A stretch of 64,000 bases of DNA from Streptomyces sp. cg36 (GCF_041080675.1 NZ_CP163520.1:2542001-2606000), one strand, 5' to 3'; shown: positions 8,534-16,248, numbered from the stretch's first letter. Program-made: numbers and translations. Notes: generated by a model from the letters alone, not told the origin.

Positions 8534-9211
8534 CTACTTCTTCAGCTCGCACTCGTTGGCGCCGGTGGACAGCCGCAGCTTCAGGCCGTTGAGCTTGAAG
8601 CTGGCCGCCGTGGTCGCCCACGCACGCTGCTCGACCTTGTCGAGAATGACGTCGTCAGCGCGCTGCGCGAAGCCGTACGGGCTGGGGTTGGCACCCGGCG
8701 AACCGGCCTTGCCGGGCTGGATCTTGACCCCGTTGGAGCCGTCGGCGTCGGCCTTGCCCTCGCCCGCCGCGACACCGATGTCGATGTTCTTGAACGTCGC
8801 GTCGGTGTCGAGCTGGGACACATCGAGGTAGATGTTGTCCGCCACGACCGGCTTGCCCGCCTGGGTGCCCGCCTCGATCTTCATCGTGACGGCCTTGCCG
8901 ATGCCCGGGATGTCGAACGGCAGCGGCGTCACCACGGACTGGCACATGTTGGTGATCTCGGCGTGGTTGAAGCCCGAGACGACCACCGGGTGGTTCTGGC
9001 CGGCGCCGCTGGCGATGGAGCCGTACTGCAGCATGTTGTGGCCGACCAGCTGGTCCGCCGTCACCTTGAAGTCGACCCCGGAAACACTGAACGACGCAGC
9101 GAGTGCGCCCTGGGCGAGGCCGATGCCTATCGCCGCCGTGGCGGCCACGCTCGGCACCATGACCAGAGCGAACCGCTTCCATCTGGTCCCGCCACGAACT
9201 TGGGACTCCAT
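8534..9211 (-). CDS. DUF6230 family secreted protein
   Basis: 225 residues. A signal peptide (basic RGGTRWKRF, then a hydrophobic stretch to ALA around residue 39) leads to a mature domain starting ASFSVSGVDFKVTADQLVG. That domain is rich in beta-forming segments and ends NECELKK. Two cysteines (in NMCQSV and NECELKK) could form a disulfide. The family is common and often highly expressed in Streptomyces; some old records call it cholesterol esterase, but no Ser-His-Asp hydrolase motif is visible here. The strong AGGAGG 7 bases before the ATG fits high expression. First gene of the operon. Confidence 0.88.
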   Translation of the reverse strand: MESQVRGGTRWKRFALVMVPSVAATAAIGIGLAQGALAASFSVSGVDFKVTADQLVGHNMLQYGSIASGAGQNHPVVVSGFNHAEITNMCQSVVTPLPFDIPGIGKAVTMKIEAGTQAGKPVVADNIYLDVSQLDTDATFKNIDIGVAAGEGKADADGSNGVKIQPGKAGSPGANPSPYGFAQRADDVILDKVEQRAWATTAASFKLNGLKLRLSTGANECELKK

Positions 9212-9575
9212 GACTTTCCTCCTTCTCGGACGTACATCTCCGGGACGGACCCTCGCAGGATGTCCAGGGATGGGAGAAGTGCTACGTCCTCGGGAAGGAG
9301 AGCGCCCGAGTCTCAGGCGCGTACCGCGTCCGAATCACCGGCGATCACCCCCGAGCGACAACCACTGGTCGCGCCTGACGCATCACGCACAACCTGCTGG
9401 ACAGGCCCCGCCGTACGGCAGAGACCCCCCTGTCCACGGTCGGCGTCACTGGGCCGCCGGCCGGCTCGGTGGGGACCCAGGAAACGCCCTGCGCCGAGTG
9501 GCTGTCGGGCTGGTGCGCTGATGGACCGAGCGTGGCCGATCGTGGTCCATTCGGAGGAGGGGCGCAAGGGGGTTC
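9212..9575. other. long non-coding upstream region of the DUF6230 operon
   Basis: No credible gene is present. Short frames here lack ribosome sites and the usual third-position G/C pattern. The region is unusually long for an intergenic gap in this window and probably holds the promoter and a leader for the DUF6230 operon. No clear -10/-35 pair could be fixed. Confidence 0.5.
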
Positions 9576-9591
9576 GTTACTTGCCAGTAAC
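9576..9591. promoter_or_regulatory. inverted repeat GTTACT-N4-AGTAAC, candidate operator
   Basis: Perfect 6-bp arms around four bases (ttgcc centre). A related site lies at 9707-9719 (TTACT-GGC-AGTAA), about 130 bases away. Two similar palindromes upstream of one operon suggest binding by a dimeric repressor, TetR-like in size. The regulator is unknown. Confidence 0.5.
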
Positions 9592-9706
9592 GGACGGATA
9601 ACCGTGGCACGACAGCCCGGCATCGCGCCGCCACACTTCGTGCCCCCAAGTCACGGGACAGAAGGGGAAATAGACGTCTCAATACGGACGTAAGAAGCAG
9701 TTCAAT

Positions 9707-9719
9707 TTACTGGCAGTAA
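9707..9719. promoter_or_regulatory. second TTACT-N3-AGTAA site
   Basis: It shares the core TACTNGCNAGTAA-like pattern with the palindrome at 9576-9591. It lies just outside the hairpin at 9722-9759. Confidence 0.45.
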
Positions 9720-9721
9720 CA

Positions 9722-9759
9722 GCGGCCGCGTTTACCAAGTTTTGGTAAAACGCGGCCGC
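9722..9759 (-). terminator. terminator hairpin after the thioredoxin-TPR gene
   Basis: GCGGCCGCG with TTT and ACCAA on one arm (9722-9738) pairs with TTGGT, AAAA and CGCGGCCGC (9742-9759). The loop is 3 bases and one A is bulged. It lies 25 bases beyond the stop of the reverse-strand gene ending at 9785. Confidence 0.7.
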
Positions 9760-9784
9760 CCACTGTCAACGTGTCGCCAAATCG

Positions 9785-10753
9785 TCAGTAAAGAACCCGG
9801 GCCAGGGCGCCGCGCGCCTTGGTCACCCGCGGGTCGTCCGCGCCGACCACTTCGAAGAGTTCGAGCAGGCGCACCCGGACCGCGTTGCGGTCCTCCCCGG
9901 CGGTGACCCGGGCGGTGTCGACCAGCCGGGCGAAGGCGTCCTCGACATGACCGCCCACCAGGTCCAGGTCCGCCGCGGCGATCTGCGCCTCGACGTCCTT
10001 CGGGTCCTCGGCGGCCTCCTGGCGGACCCGGGCCGGGTCCATGTCCTGGACGCGGCGCAGGAGTTCGGCCTGCGCGAGGCCGAGCTTGGCCTCGGGGTGG
10101 CCGGGGTCGTCGGCCAGTACGTTCTTGTACGCCTGGACCGCGCCGGCCAGATCGCCGGAGTCCAGGGCGAGCACGGCCGCTTCGAGCAGGGCGTCATAGG
10201 GGCCGACCGGCGCCGCGGCGGAGGCCGCCGCCGGGGCCGCGTCCGCGTCCACCGCGATCCCGGTGAGGCCGAAACGCTCCTCGGCGACCTGGATCAGCTG
10301 GTCGAGGGTCTCGCGGATCTGCGCCTCGGGGGCCGCGCCCTGGAAGAGGGGCAGCGCCTGGCCCGCGACCACCGCGAAGACCGCCGGGATCCCCTGGATC
10401 CCGAACTGCTGCATCAGCATCTGGTTGGCGTCGACATCGATCTTGGCCAGCAGGAAGCGGCCGTCGTACTCGACGGCCAGCCGCTCCAGGAGCGGGCCGA
10501 GCTGCTTGCACGGCTCGCACCACTCGGCCCAGAAGTCGATGACGACGGGCACCTCGGCGGAGCGCTGGATGATGTCGCGCTCGAATCCGGCCTCGTCGAC
10601 ATCGATCACGAGGGCCGACGGCGGCACCGCCGTGCCCCCGCCCTGGCGGGCGGCCTCGGCGCGGGCCTGCTCCGCCTTGGCCTTGGCCTCACCGGCCGCC
10701 TTCACCGCGGCGAGGTCGACGACGCCGCTCATGGACATGTTCCTAGGCTGCAT
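9785..10753 (-). CDS. thioredoxin-fold protein with C-terminal TPR region (YbbN/CnoX-like)
   Basis: 322 residues. An N-terminal Ala/Lys-rich helix precedes a thioredoxin domain (about 47-155) with the active-site motif WAEWCEPCKQ (Cys79, Cys82). The C-terminal half, about 190-322, has TPR-like helical repeats (LDSGDLAGAVQAYKNVLADDPGHPEAKLGLAQAEL split across two helices). This layout matches E. coli CnoX/YbbN, a chaperone-holdase of the cytoplasm. Unlike YbbN of E. coli (SXXC), both cysteines are present, so redox activity is possible. The ATG at 10753 is chosen for GGGGAGGA 8 bases upstream; longer starts cross the promoter region. Confidence 0.88.
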   Translation of the reverse strand: MQPRNMSMSGVVDLAAVKAAGEAKAKAEQARAEAARQGGGTAVPPSALVIDVDEAGFERDIIQRSAEVPVVIDFWAEWCEPCKQLGPLLERLAVEYDGRFLLAKIDVDANQMLMQQFGIQGIPAVFAVVAGQALPLFQGAAPEAQIRETLDQLIQVAEERFGLTGIAVDADAAPAAASAAAPVGPYDALLEAAVLALDSGDLAGAVQAYKNVLADDPGHPEAKLGLAQAELLRRVQDMDPARVRQEAAEDPKDVEAQIAAADLDLVGGHVEDAFARLVDTARVTAGEDRNAVRVRLLELFEVVGADDPRVTKARGALARVLY

Positions 10754-10947
10754 GCGTACATCCTCCCCCTTCCGCGCGCGGGTGTGGTGAACCGGTGGCA
10801 GGATCCGGGCCCACCCCATGACCCCCCGCCGGTGTGCGGGGTCGTGCGGCGGCCCGGAAGGGCTCCGGTCCGGGGTCGGCAGCCGGGTCCCCACCCGGCG
10901 CCTGTGGTCGTGCTCGTGGTTGTCGCTCCAAGACCGCTCAAGTCTTT

Positions 10948-10964
10948 CGCTACGAGTCGTAGCG
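10948..10964. promoter_or_regulatory. palindrome CGCTACGA-N-TCGTAGCG between trx and tetR genes
   Basis: A perfect 8+1+8 inverted repeat sits in the divergent region, about 85 bases before the TetR start and 195 before the thioredoxin start. It could be a TetR operator controlling either gene. Confidence 0.4.
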
Positions 10965-11025
10965 TAACTGGAGCGGGCCCGGGACGTTCACGAGGGGGCC
11001 GTGATCTCCCCCACAGCGGTTTGGC

Positions 11026-11037
11026 TACCGGCCGGTA
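11026..11037. promoter_or_regulatory. palindrome TACCGGCCGGTA at the tetR promoter
   Basis: A perfect 12-bp palindrome lies 12 bases before the TetR ATG, overlapping a -10-like TATGGT (11036-11041). It may be an autoregulatory site. No Shine-Dalgarno sequence precedes the gene, so a leaderless transcript is likely. Confidence 0.35.
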
Positions 11038-11049
11038 TGGTCGTACGTC

Positions 11050-11676
11050 ATGTGTTCCGAATCCAGCCCCGGCAGAGCCGCGCGCCCCGGCCGCCCCCGC
11101 AGCACGGCGGCCGACGCGGCGATCCTGCTGGCGACCAGGCAGGCGCTGGTCGAGCTGGGCTGGTCGAAGCTGACGATGGGGGACGTGGCAACCCGCGCGG
11201 GGGTCGCCAAGACGACCCTGTACCGGCGCTGGGCGGGCAAGAACGAACTGGTCGTGGACGCGGTGGCGGTCCTCTTCGACGAGCTGGAGCTGCCCGACCT
11301 CGGCAGCCTGGCGGCGGACGTGGAGGGCGTGGTGCTCCAGTTCGCCTCGATCCTCCAGCGCCCCGAGACCAAGACGGCGCTGATGGCCGTGGTCGCCGAG
11401 TCCACCCGGGACGAGGCGCTGCGCGACCGGATCCGGTCGGCGATCGTCGACCGCCAGAAACGGCTCGTACTGATCGGCCGCGAGCGCGCCCAGGTGCGCG
11501 GCGAACTCCCCTTCGAGGAGGACCCCGCCGCCTCCGCCCGCCACGCCGACCTGATCTTCGACGTGGTGGCCGGGGCGGTGGTGCACCGGGCGCTGGTGAG
11601 CGCGGAGCCCGTGGACCGGGAATGGGCCCGCGACTTCACCCTCCTGATCTGCACCGGGTTGACGGCGACGGCCTGA
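11050..11676 (+). CDS. TetR/AcrR family transcriptional regulator
   Basis: 208 residues. The N-terminal helix-turn-helix domain (about 17-65) contains LVELGWSKLTMGDVATRAGVAKTTLYRRWAGK (shown here as consecutive short segments of the classic TetR_N pattern ending in TLYRRW). A C-terminal ligand/dimer domain of about 130 residues follows, of the TetR_C class with WARDFTLLICTGL at the end. The ligand is unknown. It is divergent from the thioredoxin-TPR gene and convergent with the SDR gene, with palindromes at 10948 and 11026 that may be its operators. Confidence 0.9.
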   Translation: MCSESSPGRAARPGRPRSTAADAAILLATRQALVELGWSKLTMGDVATRAGVAKTTLYRRWAGKNELVVDAVAVLFDELELPDLGSLAADVEGVVLQFASILQRPETKTALMAVVAESTRDEALRDRIRSAIVDRQKRLVLIGRERAQVRGELPFEEDPAASARHADLIFDVVAGAVVHRALVSAEPVDREWARDFTLLICTGLTATA

Positions 11677-11687
11677 ACGTTTCCCCG

Positions 11688-11719
11688 GGCGCCCCGGCCC
11701 CGTCGGCCCCCGGGGCGCC
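11688..11719. terminator. bidirectional terminator between tetR and the SDR gene
   Basis: GGCGCCCCGG (11688-11697) pairs perfectly with CCGGGGCGCC (11710-11719) between convergent genes. Confidence 0.6.
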
Positions 11720-11722
11720 GGC

Positions 11723-12709
11723 TCAGACGGCGTACCGCCCGGGCGCGAACAGCGCCAGGTTCTCCGCCACCCACTCGGACGTCCGCTTCAGGCCCTCCGC
11801 CAGCGGCACCTCCGGCTGCCAGTGCGCCCACTCGCGGGCCCGGGAGTTGTCCGAAAGCAGCCGTTCCACCTCGCTGCCCGAGGGCCGCAGCCGGGCCGGG
11901 TCGACGACGACGCGGGCCTCGCGGCCGGACGCCTCGATGAGCGCGTGCGCCAGGTCGCCGATGGAGATCTCGCGCCCGGAGCCGAGGTTGACGACCTCGC
12001 CCAGCGCCCGGTCGCACTCCGCGACCGCCAGGAAGCCGCGCGCGGTGTCGGTGACATAGGTGAAGTCGCGGGTCGGGGTGAGCGAACCCAGCCGGATCTC
12101 GCGGGAGCCGGAGTGCAGCTGGGCGAGGATGGTGGGGATGACCGCCCGCGCGGACTGGCGCGGCCCATAGGTGTTGAACGGCCGCACCACCGTCACCGGC
12201 AGCTCGAAGGCGTGCCAGTGCGAGAGCGCCATCATGTCCGCGCCGATCTTCGACGCCGAGTAGGGCGACTGCGGCTGGAGCGGGTGGTCCTCGCCGATCG
12301 GCGCGGTCCGCGCGGTTCCGTAGACCTCGCTGGTGGAGGTGTGCACCAGCCGCCGCACCGCGTGCCTGCGGCACGCCTCGGCGATGTTCTCGGTGCCGAC
12401 CACGTTCGTCTGGACGTAGGCGCCCGGAGAGTCGTAGCTGTACGGGATGCCGATCAGCGCCGCCAGGTGGAAGACGGTGTCGCAGCCGGCGACCGCGTCC
12501 GAGACCCGCCCGGCGTCGCGGACGTCGCCCGCGATCATCTCGACCGCCGGATGGCCCATGAGCCGGGCCAGGTGCCCCTTCTCGGCGTACGGCTTGTAGT
12601 GCACGAACGCCCGCACCCGCGCGCCCCGTTCGAGGAGCAGGTCCACCAGGGTCGAGCCGATGAAGCCCTCGGCCCCGGTCACCAGGACGGTCCGGTTCTG
12701 CCAGTTCAT
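11723..12709 (-). CDS. NAD-dependent SDR nucleotide-sugar epimerase/4,6-dehydratase (LegB-like)
   Basis: Extended short-chain dehydrogenase of 328 residues. It has a Rossmann motif TGAEGFIG (11-18), a HLAAL segment (81-85) and the catalytic Tyr150-X3-Lys154 in PYSASK. The HTSTSEVYG stretch is typical of NDP-sugar 4,6-dehydratases and UDP-glucose 4-epimerases. The start MNWQNRTVLVTGAEGFIGS resembles LegB-type dehydratases, so a UDP-HexNAc 4,6-dehydratase is my best guess; the substrate is not provable here. The ATG overlaps the stop of the upstream MurG paralogue (ATGA), with GGAG 8 bases before it. No other deoxysugar genes lie nearby. Confidence 0.85.
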   Translation of the reverse strand: MNWQNRTVLVTGAEGFIGSTLVDLLLERGARVRAFVHYKPYAEKGHLARLMGHPAVEMIAGDVRDAGRVSDAVAGCDTVFHLAALIGIPYSYDSPGAYVQTNVVGTENIAEACRRHAVRRLVHTSTSEVYGTARTAPIGEDHPLQPQSPYSASKIGADMMALSHWHAFELPVTVVRPFNTYGPRQSARAVIPTILAQLHSGSREIRLGSLTPTRDFTYVTDTARGFLAVAECDRALGEVVNLGSGREISIGDLAHALIEASGREARVVVDPARLRPSGSEVERLLSDNSRAREWAHWQPEVPLAEGLKRTSEWVAENLALFAPGRYAV

Positions 12710-13863
12710 GCTGTGTGCTCCTTGTGGTACGAGAGGGAGTGCGGGACGGGGTGCGCGGCCAGCTCCAGGACCCTGGCGGCGAGCAGTTCGGCGGCCCGGG
12801 CGTGCGGGCCGGGGTCGGCCGCGCCCGCCATCGCGGCCAGCCGGGCCGGGGCGGCCAGCAGCGGCTCGACCAGCTCCGCGAGCCGCTCGGCGGTGGTCTC
12901 GCCGTCCGGCAGCAGCAGCCCGGCCCCGGCGTCGGAGAGGACCCGGGCGTTGTGGGTCTGGTGGTCGCCGGGCGCGTGCGGATACGGCACGAGCACCGCG
13001 GGCACCCCGGTGGTGGCGAGCTCGGCGACGGTCGCCGAACCGGCCCGGCACACCACCAGGTCGGCCGCCGCGTACGCCAGGTCCATCCGGTCGAGGTAGG
13101 GCACCGCCCGCGCCCCCCACAGCCCGGCCAGCCGCCGCCGGGTCTCCGCCAGGGCGGCGGGACCGGTCTTGATCAGCAGATGGACGTCCGCGCGCCCGTG
13201 CCAGCGCCGGGCCAGTCCGACCGATGCCTCGGTGAGCCGGGCCGCGCCCAGGCTGCCGCCGTTGACCAGCACCAGGCGCGCCCCGGGCGGCACGTCCAGG
13301 GCCCGCCGGGCCTCGGCCCGCAGCGTGGTCCGGTCGAGCCGGGCCAGCGCGGCGGAGATGGGCATCCCGGTGGTGACGGCGTCGGCGCCGCCCGCCAGAT
13401 GGGCCCGGCTGCGGTCGAAGGCGACCGCGATGTTCCGGGTGAGCCGGGCCGCGAACTGGTTGGCCCGCCCCGGCACCGCGTTGGACTCGTGGATCAGGCT
13501 GGGCAGCCCGGCGAGCCTGGCGCCGACGATGACGGGGGCGCTGGGATAGCCGCCCATCCCGACGGCGACCTGGGCGCCCTGCTCGCGCAGGATCGCCCGG
13601 CACTGCGCGCCGGACTTCAGCAGGGCCGCGGGGAGCAGATAGCGGCGGGCGCCGAGCGCCGGGTCGAAGGGGATCATGTCGACGGTGTGCAGCCGGTACC
13701 CGGCGGCGGGTATCAGCTCGCCCTCCAGGCCCCGTTCCGTACCGACGAAGGAGATCACGGCGTCCGGGACGGCCCGGCGCAGTGCCTCGGCGAGCGCGAG
13801 CCCGGGATAGATGTGGCCACCGGTGCCACCCGCACCGATCACGACAGACAGTGGTGTGCGCAT
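12706..13863 (-). CDS. MurG paralogue (lipid I GlcNAc-transferase-like, GT28)
   Basis: 385-residue GT-B glycosyltransferase related to MurG. The marks are a glycine loop GAGGTGGHIYP with His17, GGYPSAPVI, HESNAVPG (about 125-132; MurG usually has HEQN), GGSLGAARL, and CRAGSATVAE with HQTHNA in the donor site. All expected catalytic and UDP-GlcNAc-binding regions are present. It is not in the division/cell wall (dcw) cluster and pairs with an SDR dehydratase, so it is likely a second MurG-like enzyme acting on a lipid-linked precursor or a glycoside. ATG at 13863. It is divergent from a two-component system only 63 bases away. Confidence 0.85.
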   Translation of the reverse strand: MRTPLSVVIGAGGTGGHIYPGLALAEALRRAVPDAVISFVGTERGLEGELIPAAGYRLHTVDMIPFDPALGARRYLLPAALLKSGAQCRAILREQGAQVAVGMGGYPSAPVIVGARLAGLPSLIHESNAVPGRANQFAARLTRNIAVAFDRSRAHLAGGADAVTTGMPISAALARLDRTTLRAEARRALDVPPGARLVLVNGGSLGAARLTEASVGLARRWHGRADVHLLIKTGPAALAETRRRLAGLWGARAVPYLDRMDLAYAAADLVVCRAGSATVAELATTGVPAVLVPYPHAPGDHQTHNARVLSDAGAGLLLPDGETTAERLAELVEPLLAAPARLAAMAGAADPGPHARAAELLAARVLELAAHPVPHSLSYHKEHTA

Positions 13864-13886
13864 GCCCCACAGGCTCGCGGGGTGGC

Positions 13887-13904
13887 TTAAGAGGCTTCTA
13901 AGAG
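13887..13904. promoter_or_regulatory. 11-base-spaced direct repeat, candidate OmpR-type operator
   Basis: TTAAGAG (13887-13893) and CTAAGAG (13898-13904) repeat with an 11-base period, one helical turn. They lie in the 63-base gap shared by the divergent MurG paralogue and response regulator. Such tandem half-sites are the usual target of OmpR/PhoB-family regulators, so the neighbouring regulator may control both promoters. Confidence 0.5.
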
Positions 13905-13926
13905 CGGGGTTTGGCACTCTTTGCCC

Positions 13927-14634
13927 ATGAGCAGCAGCACGCACGCGCGCCCCCCGGCCCGGATCCTCGTGGTCGACGACGAACCCGAGGTCAGGGCGGC
14001 GGTCGAGGACGGTCTGACCGTCGAGGGATACGAGGTGCGCGGCGCCGCCGACGGGCTCGCGGCGCTGGCCGAGCTCGCCTCCTGGCAGCCGGACGCGGTG
14101 GTGCTCGACGTGATGATGCCGGTCATGGACGGGCTGGCGGTCTGCCGTCAGCTGCGGGCCGTCGGCGACCGCACCCCGGTCCTGGTACTGACCGCTCTCG
14201 ACTCGGTGAGCGAGCGCGTCGACGGTCTGGAGGCGGGCGCCGACGACTATCTCGTCAAGCCGTTCGCGCTCGACGAACTGATCGCACGCGTACGGGCGTT
14301 GCTGCGGCGGGCCGCGCCCGAGCAGCCGGAGCCGGAGCAGCTCGTCTTCGCGGACCTGGCCCTCGACCCGGCGACCCGGACCGGCCACCGGGGCGGGCGG
14401 CCGCTGGAGTTCAGCCGTACCGAGTTCGCCCTGCTGGAGCTGCTGATGCGCCACCCGCGCCAGGTACTGCCGCGCGAGATGATCCTCGAACTGGTGTGGG
14501 GCCGCGACTTCGGGCCCGACTCCAACTCCCTCGCGGTGTACGTGGGTTATCTGCGACGCAAGCTGGAGGCGGGCGGCGAGTCCCGGCTCGTCCACACCGT
14601 GCACGGGGTCGGCTACCGGCTGGACGCGGCATGA
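13927..14634 (+). CDS. OmpR-family response regulator
   Basis: 235 residues. The receiver domain (about 12-125) has acidic pocket DDE (17-19), phospho-acceptor Asp61 in VVLDVMMPVMDG, Thr in VLTALD and Lys in LVKPFA. The C-terminal winged-helix domain (about 140-232) has FSRTEFALLELLMRHP and SNSLAVYVGYLRRKLE. The ATG at 13927 lacks a good ribosome site (a TTG lies two codons upstream), which fits leaderless translation. Its stop overlaps the sensor kinase start (ATGA). The MurG paralogue is divergent, so cell-envelope stress is the likely signal. Confidence 0.93.
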   Translation: MSSSTHARPPARILVVDDEPEVRAAVEDGLTVEGYEVRGAADGLAALAELASWQPDAVVLDVMMPVMDGLAVCRQLRAVGDRTPVLVLTALDSVSERVDGLEAGADDYLVKPFALDELIARVRALLRRAAPEQPEPEQLVFADLALDPATRTGHRGGRPLEFSRTEFALLELLMRHPRQVLPREMILELVWGRDFGPDSNSLAVYVGYLRRKLEAGGESRLVHTVHGVGYRLDAA

Positions 14635-16007
14635 GCGCGCGCCACCGGCTGGGGGCGCGCTGGCGGCGGCACCGCCCGCTGCGCACCCGGCTGGCCGTGG
14701 CCGCCTCGGCCGCGGTGGCGCTGGTCGCGCTCGGCGTCTGCACGGCCGCGTTCTTCGTGATCCGCTACGAGCTGTTCCACCAGCTGGACCTGAACCTCAC
14801 CCAGTCGGCCACGCTCGCCGCCCAGCAGGGCCGGGGCGAGGCGCCCGGCGTCCTCAACGGCGAGTGCCGCTTCCTCTCCGCCCCGGCCTGCGCCCAGATC
14901 GTGCCCAGGAACCCGGCGGACGACCCGGCCAAGCCGTATCTGCTGCCCGTCCCGCCGCAGGCCCGGGAGGTCGCGGCCGGACAGCGCCGCCCCTACTTCA
15001 CCAACATCACGCTCTCCGGCCACCCGGCCCGGATGCTCACCACCACGCTGACGCGCGGCGAGGCGCTCCAGGTCGCGCTGCGCGCCGACACGGTGGAGGA
15101 GGGCGTGCGCCAGGCGGCCCGGCTGCTCGTCGGCGTGGGCGCGGCCGGGGTGCTGCTCGCGGCCGGGCTCGGCTACTGGGTCTCGCGCACCGGGCTCGCC
15201 CCCGTCGCCCGGCTCACCGCGACCGCCGAGCACATCGCGGCCACCCGCGACCCCGGCCACCGCATCGAGCTGCCGTCGGGCCCGCCCGGCCGCGAGGACG
15301 AGGTGACCCGGCTCGCCGCGTCCTTCAACACCATGCTGGGCGAGCTGGAGCAGTCGGTGACCGCCCAGCGCCGCCTGGTCGCGGACGCCTCCCACGAGCT
15401 GCGCACCCCGCTCACCGCGCTGCGCACCAACGCCGAACTCCTGGCGCGCGGCGACCGGCTGACCGAGGCGCAGCGCATCCGCGCGTCCTCGGCGCTCGGC
15501 CGGCAGATCCGGGAGGTCACGGTGATGGTGAACGACCTGATCGACCTGGCCAGGGACGAGGAGCCGACCCCGCTCCTGGAGGAGGTCCGGCTCGCGCCGC
15601 TGGTGGCGCACACGGTGGACACGGCCCGGGCGCACTGGCCGGCCACCCCGTTCCGGCTCGATCTGGTGGACGCGTCCGCCACGCTGCCGGGGGTTCCGGC
15701 CCGTCTCGCCCGGCTGCTCTCCAACCTGCTGGACAACGCGGCGAAGTTCAGTCCGGCGGGGGCGGAGGTGGAAGTGGTGCTGTCCGCCCGGGAGTTGACG
15801 GTACGGGATCACGGGCCCGGGATCGCGGAGGAGGACCTCCCGTACGTCTTCGACCGGTTCTACCGGGCCGATCGGGCTCGGGCGTTGCCGGGGTCGGGGC
15901 TGGGGCTCGCCATGGCGCGGCAGATCGCTCGGGCGCATGGGGCGGAGCTGTCCGTGCGGAATGCGGTGGGTGGGGGTGCGGAGTTCCGGGTTTCGTGGGC
16001 CGGGTAG
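14631..16007 (+). CDS. membrane sensor histidine kinase (HAMP, HisKA)
   Basis: 458 residues. Two membrane helices (about 20-44 and 164-185) flank an extracytoplasmic domain of about 120 residues with two cysteines (79 and 87) that may form a disulfide. A HAMP linker follows (about 186-245). The HisKA helix has the phospho-acceptor His255 in DASHELRTPLTALRTN, and the HATPase domain has N box SNLLDNAAKFS, DHGPGI and GSGLGLAMARQIARAHG. Coupled by ATGA to the response regulator. Topology resembles envelope-stress kinases such as MprB; the stimulus is unknown. Confidence 0.93.
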   Translation: MSARHRLGARWRRHRPLRTRLAVAASAAVALVALGVCTAAFFVIRYELFHQLDLNLTQSATLAAQQGRGEAPGVLNGECRFLSAPACAQIVPRNPADDPAKPYLLPVPPQAREVAAGQRRPYFTNITLSGHPARMLTTTLTRGEALQVALRADTVEEGVRQAARLLVGVGAAGVLLAAGLGYWVSRTGLAPVARLTATAEHIAATRDPGHRIELPSGPPGREDEVTRLAASFNTMLGELEQSVTAQRRLVADASHELRTPLTALRTNAELLARGDRLTEAQRIRASSALGRQIREVTVMVNDLIDLARDEEPTPLLEEVRLAPLVAHTVDTARAHWPATPFRLDLVDASATLPGVPARLARLLSNLLDNAAKFSPAGAEVEVVLSARELTVRDHGPGIAEEDLPYVFDRFYRADRARALPGSGLGLAMARQIARAHGAELSVRNAVGGGAEFRVSWAG

Positions 16008-16116
16008 CCCACGGTCCGGCTGTGCGGGGGGTTTCGGGTGCGGGCCGTGCGGGGTTGGCCGCCTCTTCTGTTCCCCACCCCGCCCCTTCCCTTGAGCCCT
16101 TGGGCGGGCGGCCCTT

Positions 16117-16226
16117 GCCTTCGCCTGCGGACCGTGCTCGCTTCTCGCGCAGTTCCCCGCGCCCCTTCGAAACCCGCCTTCGCCTGCGGACCGTGCTCGC
16201 TTCTCGCGCCGTTCCCCGCGCCCCTG
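16117..16226. repeat. 59-bp direct tandem repeat, two copies
   Basis: A unit starting GCCTTCGCCTGCGGACC at 16117 recurs at 16176 with one substitution in the first 50 bases. Each copy ends in GTTCCCCGCGCCCC. The second copy's end pairs with the hairpin at 16211-16248. It is part of an element that also occurs near 18.5, 43.5 and 53.4 kb. Confidence 0.8.
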
Positions 16227-16248
16227 GCCACCGGGGGGCGCGGGGAAC
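16211..16248. terminator. 14-bp hairpin between convergent kinase and icmA genes
   Basis: GTTCCCCGCGCCCC (16211-16224) pairs perfectly with its complement at 16235-16248 across a 10-base loop. It is probably a bidirectional terminator and is built from the dispersed GC-rich repeat. Confidence 0.65.

Noticed and set aside
8534-9211. Cholesterol esterase
   Set aside because: Older names of the DUF6230 family use this label, but no GxSxG or other catalytic hydrolase motif is visible.
9345-9623. Possible small gene in the DUF6230 upstream region
   Set aside because: Several short frames compete, none has a ribosome site or normal codon bias, and the palindromes fit a regulatory region better.
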